A DNA stretch of 64,000 nucleotides, from positions 1 through 64,000 of the forward strand of contig NZ_MDEC01000004.1 of NCBI RefSeq assembly GCF_002939785.1, written 5' to 3'. The notes below the pieces were generated by a model. It did not search any database. It was not told the origin of the DNA and saw only the letters and a list, made by a program, of their open reading frames with translations. The DNA comes from Xanthomonas codiaei (GTDB lineage: Bacteria; Pseudomonadota; Gammaproteobacteria; Xanthomonadales; Xanthomonadaceae). The position numbers were made by a program, and so were the translations under genes. This document shows positions 47,288-54,573 of the stretch, in pieces. The first letter of the stretch is position 1; every line of letters starts with the position of its first letter.

Positions 47288-47301
47288 CTAATCACCTCTG
47301 G

Positions 47302-47327
47302 AAAAAAAACGGCCCGCAGCCAGGGCC
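47302..47327 (-). terminator. Terminator-like hairpin in the cbpA leader
   Basis: On the minus strand GGCCC and GGGCC pair around a seven-base loop and are followed by eight T, ending 15 bases before the cbpA ATG. It looks like an intrinsic terminator but sits in the 5' leader, with the ribosome-binding site after it. It may attenuate cbpA or insulate it from upstream transcription. Confidence 0.6.
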
Positions 47328-47372
47328 ACGAGCCAGTTCGAGGGGCGGCACCCGGTTGGCGCGGCCATGACT

Positions 47373-47431
47373 GCGGTGGGTACCCGGATCTGCAGGGACA
47401 TGCCGCCCCTGCAGATCCGGATACCCACCGC
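47373..47431. repeat. Inverted repeat in the cbpA leader
   Basis: The arms at 47373-47397 and 47407-47431 (core gatctgcaggg and ccctgcagatc) pair over 25 bases with one mismatch, around a nine-base loop. The remaining bases between 47432 and 47686 show nothing I can name. Confidence 0.75.
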
Positions 47432-47686
47432 GCCGTGGCGCTGACGCAACTCAAGTGCCAGCCGATCCATTCGCAGCCGGGCGGGCGACCGCGCCTATTC
47501 TACGGCGCGACCGTCGCCGGGGAGCGAAGCCGATGGCTTCGCCCCAGGTCGATTGCCTTTCAGTGGCTCGTCGCATCGGCGCACGGGCGGCCGCCCGGTA
47601 ATGCCACGTTCCGGGCGCCATACGCGGCCCGGAGCGTGGCAGTCAGCGGAATCGGCGGCCTTGCAGCCTCGCTGCGACCACGCGGC

Positions 47687-48163
47687 TTACTGCACCGTGC
47701 CGCCGCTGGCGTCCTGCCCGTTGCCGACCTGAATACGACGCGGTGTCGCCGCCGGACGCTTGGGAATGCGGATCTCCAGCACCCCGTTATGGCCGGCCGC
47801 AGTGATGCCGTCGGCATCGGCACTGTCGGGCAGCGCGAAGCGGCGATGGAAGCTGCCGTAGCGGCGCTCGATGCGCGAGAAGCGCTTGGTCTCGGTACTG
47901 GACTCGCCCTTGCGCTCGCCCTTGATCGACAGGATGCCCTTGTCCATCTGCACCTCGATCTGGCTCGGGTCGATGCCCGGCAGGTCGGCATACAGCACGA
48001 AGTGATTGGCCTCTTCCTTGATGTCCACGCGCGGCACCCACTGCGCGGTGACCACGGCCGATTCGTCGGTATCGCCGTTCTGTTCGAAGAAGCGGTCGAA
48101 CACATGCTTGATCTCGTTTTGCAGGGCGTGCGTGGGCCACTGGGGATAACGAACGATGTTCAT
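47687..48163 (-). CDS. Hsp20/alpha-crystallin small heat-shock protein
   Basis: A 158-residue small heat-shock protein that holds unfolding proteins for refolding by DnaK. The N-terminal arm is MNIVRYPQWPTHALQNEIKH. The alpha-crystallin domain runs from about residue 42 (VPRVDIKEEANHFVLYADLP) through ILSIKGERKGES and YGSFHRRFALPDSADADGIT to the family signature GVLEIRIPKRPAATPRRIQV (the IxI-type tail). A sigma-32-like promoter lies 70-100 bases upstream. It is divergent from the peroxiredoxin gene. Confidence 0.94.
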   Translation of the reverse strand: MNIVRYPQWPTHALQNEIKHVFDRFFEQNGDTDESAVVTAQWVPRVDIKEEANHFVLYADLPGIDPSQIEVQMDKGILSIKGERKGESSTETKRFSRIERRYGSFHRRFALPDSADADGITAAGHNGVLEIRIPKRPAATPRRIQVGNGQDASGGTVQ

Positions 48164-48234
48164 TGCAAGCCTCCAAAAGGTTGGGTGAGGGGCCGGCGGC
48201 GGTGGCGTGCATCGTTGCGCCGGCCATGTGCGTC

Positions 48235-48262
48235 AGATAGGCGTCGGGTTGCGGATTTCAAG
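48235..48262 (-). promoter_or_regulatory. Heat-shock (sigma-32-like) promoter of hsp20
   Basis: On the minus strand CTTGAAA (48256-48262), 14 bases, then CCTATCT (48235-48241) closely matches the sigma-32 pattern CTTGAAA-N14-CCCCATNT. The site is 72 bases before the hsp20 start. It agrees with the gene's role. Confidence 0.7.
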
Positions 48263-48324
48263 CGCGTTGACGCGCTTTTCCCCTGCCCTTTTCTAGACTT
48301 CGTTCAGCCACAGGAGCCCCACCC

Positions 48325-48807
48325 ATGACCATCGCCGTTGGTGACAGCATTCCCGAAGTAGTGCTCAAGCGCATGCGCGAGGGTATCGAAGCGGTCGACA
48401 CGCATAGCCTGTTCGCCGGCCGCAAGGTGTTGCTGTTCGCGGTACCGGGCGCGTTTACGCCCACGTGTTCTGCCAAGCACCTGCCGGGCTATGTGGAGCA
48501 CTTCGAGGAGTTCCGCAAACGCGGCATCGAGGTGCTGTGCACCGCCGTCAACGACCCGTTCGTGATGCAGGCCTGGGGGCGCAGCCAGCTGGTCCCCGAC
48601 GGCCTGCATCTGTTGCCCGACGGCAACGCCGAACTGGCGCGCGCCCTGGGCCTGGAGATCGACGCCAGCGGTTCGGGCATGGGCATGCGCTCGCGTCGCT
48701 ACGCGCTGTATGCCGACGACGGCGTGGTCAAGGCCTTGTTCGTCGAAGAGCCCGGCGAGTTCAAGGTGTCTGCCGCCGATTACGTCCTGCGGCACTTGCC
48801 CGACTGA
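48325..48807 (+). CDS. Prx5-type peroxiredoxin
   Basis: A 160-residue atypical two-Cys or glutaredoxin-dependent peroxiredoxin. The peroxidatic cysteine is C48 in AVPGAFTPTCSAKHLPGY, with the P-x-x-x-T-x-x-C signature. A second cysteine (C72) lies in IEVLCTAVNDPFVMQAWG. The conserved arginine is in GMGMRSRRYALYADDG. It reduces hydrogen peroxide and organic hydroperoxides in the cytoplasm. The bacterioferritin-like gene starts 42 bases after its stop on the same strand, so the pair may be an oxidative-stress unit limiting both peroxide and free iron. Confidence 0.92.
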   Translation: MTIAVGDSIPEVVLKRMREGIEAVDTHSLFAGRKVLLFAVPGAFTPTCSAKHLPGYVEHFEEFRKRGIEVLCTAVNDPFVMQAWGRSQLVPDGLHLLPDGNAELARALGLEIDASGSGMGMRSRRYALYADDGVVKALFVEEPGEFKVSAADYVLRHLPD

Positions 48808-48849
48808 TCCACTGATTTCCCCGTCCACTCAGAAGGAAAACGGCCAGCC

Positions 48850-49410
48850 ATGTCCACTCAGCCAGCCAGCACTACCACCGCCGGTATCACCGATACCGCC
48901 ACCCTGCGCGCCCGCGCACGCAAGAGCATCGAAGACGGTGCCATCACCGAGAGCTACCATGCCGACCGCGAGAAGGTGATCGAACTGCTCAACACCGCGC
49001 TCGCCACAGAATACGTGTGCACCCTGCGCTACTACCGCCACTACTTCATGGCCAAGGGCATGCTCGCCGACGCGATGAAGGGCGAGTTCCTGGAGCATGC
49101 GCAGCAAGAGCAGGAACACGCGCACAAGCTCGCCGAGCGCATCGTACAGCTGGGCGGCGAACCCGACCTCAACCCGGATACGCTGACCAGGCGCTCCCAC
49201 GCCGAGTACAAGGAAGGCAGCGATCTGCGCGACATGGTCAAGGAAAACCTGATCGCCGAGCGCATCGCCATCGACAGCTACCGCGAGATGATCGATTTCA
49301 TCGGCGACAAGGACACCACCACCAAGCGCATCCTGGAAAGCATCCTGGCCCAGGAAGAAGAGCACGCCGACGAATTCGCCGACATGCTGGAAGGCTGGAT
49401 CGGCGAGTAA
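48850..49410 (+). CDS. Bacterioferritin-like ferritin-fold protein
   Basis: A 186-residue four-helix protein. Diiron ligands are visible as E in ALATEYVCTLRYYRHYF, ExxH in FLEHAQQEQEHAHKLAERIV, and the second pair in LIAERIAIDSYREMID and LAQEEEHADEFADMLEGW. The length suits bacterioferritin or the Dps-like (DPSL) branch. No clear haem-binding methionine position can be judged. It probably stores iron and removes peroxide. A GC-rich hairpin at 49480-49505 ends the unit, and it follows a peroxiredoxin gene by 42 bases. Confidence 0.88.
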   Translation: MSTQPASTTTAGITDTATLRARARKSIEDGAITESYHADREKVIELLNTALATEYVCTLRYYRHYFMAKGMLADAMKGEFLEHAQQEQEHAHKLAERIVQLGGEPDLNPDTLTRRSHAEYKEGSDLRDMVKENLIAERIAIDSYREMIDFIGDKDTTTKRILESILAQEEEHADEFADMLEGWIGE

Positions 49411-49479
49411 GACAAACTGTGGCGATGCGTTTGATCGATGCGTTTGGTGTACCGCAGTATCGACAGCGATGATGAAACA

Positions 49480-49505
49480 GACAGGGCGCCCCGAGCGCCC
49501 TGTTT
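49480..49505 (+). terminator. Terminator after the ferritin-like gene
   Basis: The arms cagggcgc and gcgccctg form a stem around a five-base loop (49482-49502), followed by tttgctgt. It is 70 bases past the stop codon and fits a plus-strand intrinsic terminator with a modest T-run. Confidence 0.65.
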
Positions 49506-49802
49506 GCTGTCCGCTCCGCGCAGTGGCGCGTGGATGATGTCGTTCCGGCCGATGCCGCTGCGATGCGGCACGCCATGCCCTTGGCCATCGTTGGAACCCA
49601 TGTTGGCGTGACGAGATTTCCAGGCAACGCCCGTCGCGCCCGGGTGCGCTCCTACCCCGGCAGCGGTGTTCCTGCGTGGACGCCGCCACACGATGCAGAA
49701 AAAACAGCGTGCCGTTGAGCACCACGCTTCCATCCATCGCCGGTATGGCTTGCCAACTGAGCGGTGAGTTTTAAACACCATGCAGACAACCATCATTCCC
49801 TA

Positions 49803-49862
49803 GGAGCGCACCCGGGCGCGACGAGATTCCAGGCAGTGTCTGTCGCACCCAGGTGCGCTCCT
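49803..49862. repeat. Palindromic intergenic element (ggagcgcacc family)
   Basis: Arms beginning ggagcgcacccgggcgcgac and ending gtcgcacccaggtgcgctcc form a long imperfect hairpin. A matching copy lies at about 49623-49655 and another at 42299-42330. The rest of 49506-49890 has no supported gene. Confidence 0.7.
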
Positions 49863-49890
49863 GCCACAACAGTGCTGTGGCCCTGCCCGC

Positions 49891-52320
49891 TCAACGCAGG
49901 ACGCGAAAGCGCACCTGGGTCCAGGCGCCGTCGGCGGCCATCGCGGTCAGCGTGTGCTGGCCTACCTCGGCAAAATCGCGCTGAAACCCCTGTCGCCCGC
50001 TGGTCTGGGCGATCCAGCGGCCATCCAGCAGCCAGTCGATGCGCGCTTCACTGCCCAGCGCGCGCAGTTGCAGCCGCACCGGGCGGGCGCTGTCGTTGGC
50101 GCGCGCCAGGGTGGCGCGGTCGCTCAGCCCGTCGATGCGCAGCACGCCGCCACCGGTCATGCGTCCATCGGGCAGGCAGTCGGCGGCCAGCGGCGGCAGT
50201 TGCGCGGCCGCGCGCTCGGCCGCGCTGAGCCAGGGCGACACCAGCGCCGGCCAGCGCGCCAACGCACGCGGTTCCCGCTGATGCGGCTGGGTGCATTCCT
50301 GCGACAAGCGCTGGCCGCTGCGCGCGTCCACCTCGAACCGCAGCTGGCCGCTCTGCCATAGCCGCGCATCGCGTTCGGCAAAGGTGGGCGGCACCGCACC
50401 CTCGAGCGTGTAGGCCTCGGCCCGGCGCGCGCACAACGGCGGCGGCGTCTGCTCGGCCGCACCGCCCAGCGGCCAGCAGATCTCCACCGGCTGCACCGTG
50501 GCAGGCATCGGCAGTGGCGCGCTGTCGCCGGCATTGCGCGGCAATGCATCGATGACTTCGAACATCAGCGGCAACGCAGTCACCGCGCCGTACTGCCCCG
50601 GCAGCGGCGTGCCGTCCGGTCGCCCCACCCATACGCCCACGGTGTAGCGACGCGTTCCGCCGATCGCCCAGGCATCGCGGTAGCCATAACTGGTGCCGGT
50701 CTTCCAGGCCACGCCCGGACGCGCGGCGGTGTCGAAGGTGCCGCTGCCATAGCCGGGGCGCGGGTTGCTCTGCAGGATCTCGCGCACGATCCAGGCCGCA
50801 CCCGGCGACATCAGCCGGCGGTTGATCTGGGCATCGTCCGGCGTATAGCGCACATGCCCGGCAATGCCGCCGCGATTGAACGCCGCGAAGGCGCCGACCA
50901 ACTCCTGCAATTGCGCGCCGGTACCACCCAGTATCAGCGCCAGCGAAGGCGGCGTGCCGCGTGGAAAATGCAGGGCGATCCCGGCATTGGACAGCCGCGC
51001 GGCAAAGCGTGCCGGGCCGATGCGATCGAGCAGATCCACTGCCGGCACATTCAACGACAGCCGTAATGCAGTGGCCGCGCTCACCGGCCCATTGAAGGCG
51101 GCATCGAAATTGCCGGGCCGGTAATTGCCGAAGCTCTGTGGCGCGTCCACCAGCAGGCTTTCCGAATGGATCAGGCCATCGTCCAGTGCCATGCCGTACA
51201 GGAACGGCTTGAGCGTGGAGCCGGGCGAGCGCCAGGCCTGCACCATGTCCACATGCCCCAGCCGCCGACGGTCGCCGAAGCTGGCCGAGCCCACGTAGGC
51301 GCGCGCTTCCATGGTGGCGTTATCGACCACCAGCAAGGCGGCCGAGGTACGTTCGGGCAATTGCGAGAAATAGCTGCTCACGCGTTCTTCCAGCGTGCGC
51401 TGCAGCTCCACGTCCAGTGTGGTGACGATGCGTGCGGCGCGCGGCTGTGCGCTGTGCAGGCGCTGCGCCAGCAGGGCCGCATGTAGTGGCGGTTTGAGCG
51501 ACCGGGTCACCACCGGCTCGATGCGCGCATCGTCCACCTGCGCGCGCGACCACACGCCCAGTTCCACCATGCGATCGAGCACCTTGTCGCGTGCGCGCTG
51601 CGCCGCCTCCGGATGCCGGTCCGGGCGCAGCCGGCTGGGCGATTGCGGCAACACTGCCAGCAAGGCCGCTTCGGCCTGCGAGAGCGCCCTGGCCGGCTTG
51701 CCCAGGTAGGCCCAGCTGGCCGCTTCCACACCCTCGATGGTGCCGCCGTAGGGCGCGCGCTCCAGGTAGAGGGTGAGGATCTCGCGCTTGCTCAGATGCG
51801 CTTCCAGCTGCAGCGCACGCAGTAGCTGCTTGATCTTGCCCCATGGCGTGCGCGTATGCGGGTCCAGGATGCGCGCCACCTGCATGGTCAGGGTGGAACC
51901 GCCGGAGACGATGCGCCCCTGCCCCAGCCACTGCCCGCCGGCACGCAGCAGCCCCCATGGATTGATGCCAGGGTGGTGCCAGAACCAGCGATCCTCGTAA
52001 TTCAGCAATGCCTGCAGATACAGCGGCGACACCGTCTGCGGGCTGGCCGGATAGCGCCACACGCCATTGCGATCGGCGAACGCACGCAACGGCGTGCCGT
52101 CGCGCGCCACCACCAGGGTGGAGGTGTCGCGAGATTTGGGTAGCGGCAGCGGGAAGGCCAGGTCCAGCACCAGCAACACGGTCAGCAGCGCGGCCGCACT
52201 CCAGCGCAGCCATCGCAGCCATCGCAGCCAACGGCGGCGACGCTTGGCCGGTTGTATCGGCGCACGCGGGCGCGGCGGCGTCTGGTCCATCCCTGTCTGC
52301 GCCTGCGGTTGTTCGTCCAT
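49891..52320 (-). CDS. pbpC: Penicillin-binding protein 1C
   Basis: A bifunctional peptidoglycan synthase of about 809 residues from MDEQPQAQTGMDQTPPRPRA (further ATGs lie at 52341 and 52332). A basic tail with an RWLRWLRWLRW repeat precedes one transmembrane segment (AAALLTVLLVLDLAFPLPLP). The GT51 glycosyltransferase has NYEDRWFWHHPGINPWGLLR and IVSGGSTLTMQVARIL. The transpeptidase has the SxxK serine in RSPGSTLKPFLYGMAL, SLN in RLSLNVPAVD and KTG in AWKTGTSYGYRDAW. The PbpC-type C-terminal domain follows from about residue 715. The alpha-2-macroglobulin partner usually adjacent to pbpC lies about 6 kb away here. Confidence 0.93.
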   Translation of the reverse strand: MDEQPQAQTGMDQTPPRPRAPIQPAKRRRRWLRWLRWLRWSAAALLTVLLVLDLAFPLPLPKSRDTSTLVVARDGTPLRAFADRNGVWRYPASPQTVSPLYLQALLNYEDRWFWHHPGINPWGLLRAGGQWLGQGRIVSGGSTLTMQVARILDPHTRTPWGKIKQLLRALQLEAHLSKREILTLYLERAPYGGTIEGVEAASWAYLGKPARALSQAEAALLAVLPQSPSRLRPDRHPEAAQRARDKVLDRMVELGVWSRAQVDDARIEPVVTRSLKPPLHAALLAQRLHSAQPRAARIVTTLDVELQRTLEERVSSYFSQLPERTSAALLVVDNATMEARAYVGSASFGDRRRLGHVDMVQAWRSPGSTLKPFLYGMALDDGLIHSESLLVDAPQSFGNYRPGNFDAAFNGPVSAATALRLSLNVPAVDLLDRIGPARFAARLSNAGIALHFPRGTPPSLALILGGTGAQLQELVGAFAAFNRGGIAGHVRYTPDDAQINRRLMSPGAAWIVREILQSNPRPGYGSGTFDTAARPGVAWKTGTSYGYRDAWAIGGTRRYTVGVWVGRPDGTPLPGQYGAVTALPLMFEVIDALPRNAGDSAPLPMPATVQPVEICWPLGGAAEQTPPPLCARRAEAYTLEGAVPPTFAERDARLWQSGQLRFEVDARSGQRLSQECTQPHQREPRALARWPALVSPWLSAAERAAAQLPPLAADCLPDGRMTGGGVLRIDGLSDRATLARANDSARPVRLQLRALGSEARIDWLLDGRWIAQTSGRQGFQRDFAEVGQHTLTAMAADGAWTQVRFRVLR

Positions 52321-52410
52321 CGTGCAAAGCATGCAGGGCAAAACGCATTTCGGCCACTGCCACGCGGTGCGGGCGGTGTTATTGCCAACGCCGGCTGACC
52401 ATCCGCGGCG

Positions 52411-53205
52411 CTAGGGGTGCGGCGTCCGGGCAGCGACGACAGCGCTGTGCGCGGGCCGGGCAGGCCTGACGAATGCCCGCAGCAATCCCATCGCCAGAAA
52501 CACCGCCGACAACCGCAGCGCCATCCCCAGCCAGCCACTGGCGGCCGAGTCGGACACCGCAAACACGGTCCACGCGGCGTTGAGCGAGACATGCAGCACC
52601 CAGCCGCTCCAAATCGTGTAGCCGTCCTGCGCATCCACGATGGCAAACAGCAGCGCCCCGATCCCGGTGATGGCAAAGATCAGCAGTGCCTCACCGCCAG
52701 CGCCGCCTGCCCCCAGCCAATGCACGCCGCCGAATACCAGCGCCTGCAGCAGCGCGGCCAACGCCGGGCGCCAGGCAAGCGCGCTGCAGGCGAACACGAA
52801 GCCGAACCCGCGGAAGACGATCTCTTCGGCCAGCGGAAACAGCACCGCCAACCACAGCAGGCCCAGCAAGTCGTCGGTACCGATCGCGGTGGCCTGCGTC
52901 CACAGGCCGATCCAGCACGGCAGCGTGGCAAGCAGCGTCAACAGCGGCCCACGCAGGCCATTGCAGCACAGCCCCAGGCGCGCGTACAGATCGCCAGGCG
53001 TGCTGCGGTAGAGCAAGGCGGCCGCCGCCAGCACGACGATGACGCTGAGCCCGTTGTCGAGGATCGCACCGCCATACGGCACCGGAATCCTGGGAATCGG
53101 CAGGCCGATGGCCTTGGCGATATCGCGCACCTGCAGCGCGACCAGCAGCACTGCCAGCCAGACAAGATGCCGGGCCAACGGCCAGGCGCGGAACGCGAGC
53201 GACAT
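52411..53205 (-). CDS. CPBP-family intramembrane metalloprotease
   Basis: A 264-residue protein with about seven membrane helices. The CPBP/Abi motif is LFPLAEEIVFRGFGFVFACS (EExxxR), with further conserved FGGVHWLGAGG and WVLHVSLNAAW (HxxxN). These residues form the glutamic-type intramembrane protease site. Family members process prenylated proteins in eukaryotes and mature bacteriocins or confer immunity in bacteria; the substrate here is unknown. The start MSLAFRAWPLARHLVWLAVL begins the first membrane helix, and longer upstream reading lacks protein character. Confidence 0.87.
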   Translation of the reverse strand: MSLAFRAWPLARHLVWLAVLLVALQVRDIAKAIGLPIPRIPVPYGGAILDNGLSVIVVLAAAALLYRSTPGDLYARLGLCCNGLRGPLLTLLATLPCWIGLWTQATAIGTDDLLGLLWLAVLFPLAEEIVFRGFGFVFACSALAWRPALAALLQALVFGGVHWLGAGGAGGEALLIFAITGIGALLFAIVDAQDGYTIWSGWVLHVSLNAAWTVFAVSDSAASGWLGMALRLSAVFLAMGLLRAFVRPARPAHSAVVAARTPHP

Positions 53206-53473
53206 GCAGACATCCTTGAGCGCAACCGTCGGAGTGCGACTGTAGCCAGTGCCGACCGATGCCCGCAATGGCTTCGACCTGGTCAAGCCGATGGCCGTGG
53301 CGCCAGACCCTGCGAGTCGGCGGCTCGCGTGCAGCATGCACCGTGGTCTTTGCACGCGACCGCTCCATCAGGCGGTCAGGCGCCTCTTGGTGCCCGCTGT
53401 ACACGGTGACATGGTGACGCTTGATTGGGCAGCGCGCCGATCAGTAGGTCCACTGCGCACTCCTGCCACGTAC

Positions 53474-54421
53474 TCAGCGTTTTTCCAGCGTGGCGCGATA
53501 GCGCAGCAACGCTTCCGGCGCATCGGTCTGGATGATGCTCACCCCATCGCGGTACAGGCGGCCCCAGACCTGGTCCGGGTCGCGCAGCGCATCGGCATCG
53601 CCGCCATAGCCGGCAATGAAGCCGTCCCACAACGAGTTGACCATCAACCGCACGTTGTGTGCCTTGCTGACCGCTGCCAGGGCGGGCAATTGCTCCGCGG
53701 TCATCTTGGGCAACTCGAATGCCATCGGGCGTGCGTTGCGGGTCTGTGCGGTGGCGATCGCGGCCAGATCGGCAGTGCCGTGTGCATTGATCAAGATCGG
53801 GAAAAAATACACGGTGTTGAACGGTACCATCGCCGCCAGCGGCGGCGTGGCGATGCCGGCTTCGGCCTTGACGATCACCTGGTGCTGCATGCCGGCGCGC
53901 GCGACCGCATCGACCACCTGCACATAGATCGCATCCTTGACATCCAGATTGAGCAGGATGCGGCCCTTGGACGCAGCCAGCATCTGCTCCAGCGTGACCA
54001 CGCGCTGGTCGGTCAATGGCGCCTGTGCGCCGCCTTCGTCACTGCGCAGGCGCAGCTTCTGCAGGTCGGCCAGGGTCAGCTCGGACAGCTTGCCGGTGCC
54101 GTCGGTGGTGCGGTCAACGCTGGCATCGTGCAGCATCACCAGCGTGCCGTCGGCGGCGCGGCGCACGTCGGTTTCCATCACATCGGCGCCGATTGCGATG
54201 CAGCGCTCCAATGCGGCCAGCGAGTTCTCCGGCGCGGTATCAGCGAAGCCGTGCTCCGGTGCCGGCGCGTGACAGCCGCGATGGGCCACCACCACGATGC
54301 CGCCGTGCGGATTGCTCAGGCGTGCCTGGATGGCGGCCACGCCGCCCGGCGCTGCGCTGGCTGCACTGGTCATGGCCGCACACACCAGCGCAGCGAGGAC
54401 GGCGATAGATTGCAAGGACAT
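53474..54421 (-). CDS. Exported glycerophosphodiester phosphodiesterase
   Basis: A 315-residue GDPD with signal peptide MSLQSIAVLAALVCAAMTSA. Catalytic motifs are VVVAHRGCHAPAPEHGFADT then APENSLAALERCI (HRG and PEN), ADVMETDVRRAADGTLVMLH (ETD and the second His) and the later ILLNLDVKDAI. It cleaves glycerophosphodiesters to glycerol-3-phosphate and an alcohol, and export places it in the periplasm. It lies 152 bases downstream of the large TonB-dependent receptor on the same strand, so the two may together import and digest a phosphodiester substrate. Confidence 0.92.
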   Translation of the reverse strand: MSLQSIAVLAALVCAAMTSAASAAPGGVAAIQARLSNPHGGIVVVAHRGCHAPAPEHGFADTAPENSLAALERCIAIGADVMETDVRRAADGTLVMLHDASVDRTTDGTGKLSELTLADLQKLRLRSDEGGAQAPLTDQRVVTLEQMLAASKGRILLNLDVKDAIYVQVVDAVARAGMQHQVIVKAEAGIATPPLAAMVPFNTVYFFPILINAHGTADLAAIATAQTRNARPMAFELPKMTAEQLPALAAVSKAHNVRLMVNSLWDGFIAGYGGDADALRDPDQVWGRLYRDGVSIIQTDAPEALLRYRATLEKR

Positions 54422-54573
54422 CGGAACGACTCCAGGTGAAGGAAAGAACGCACTGCGCATCCGCCAGCGCAACAGACCGACTGCGAACGATCGGCGCATG
54501 CGCCCCCGTACAGGCTGGCACCACGCGCTGGAGACAGGCATGCCGCAGCGAACAAGGGCTTGCTGCGGCCGGA

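Noticed and set aside
47288-47470. Sixty-codon minus-strand frame ending at the cbpA start
   Set aside because: It contains the long inverted repeat and the terminator hairpin, so its openness is probably incidental; translational coupling to cbpA cannot be excluded.
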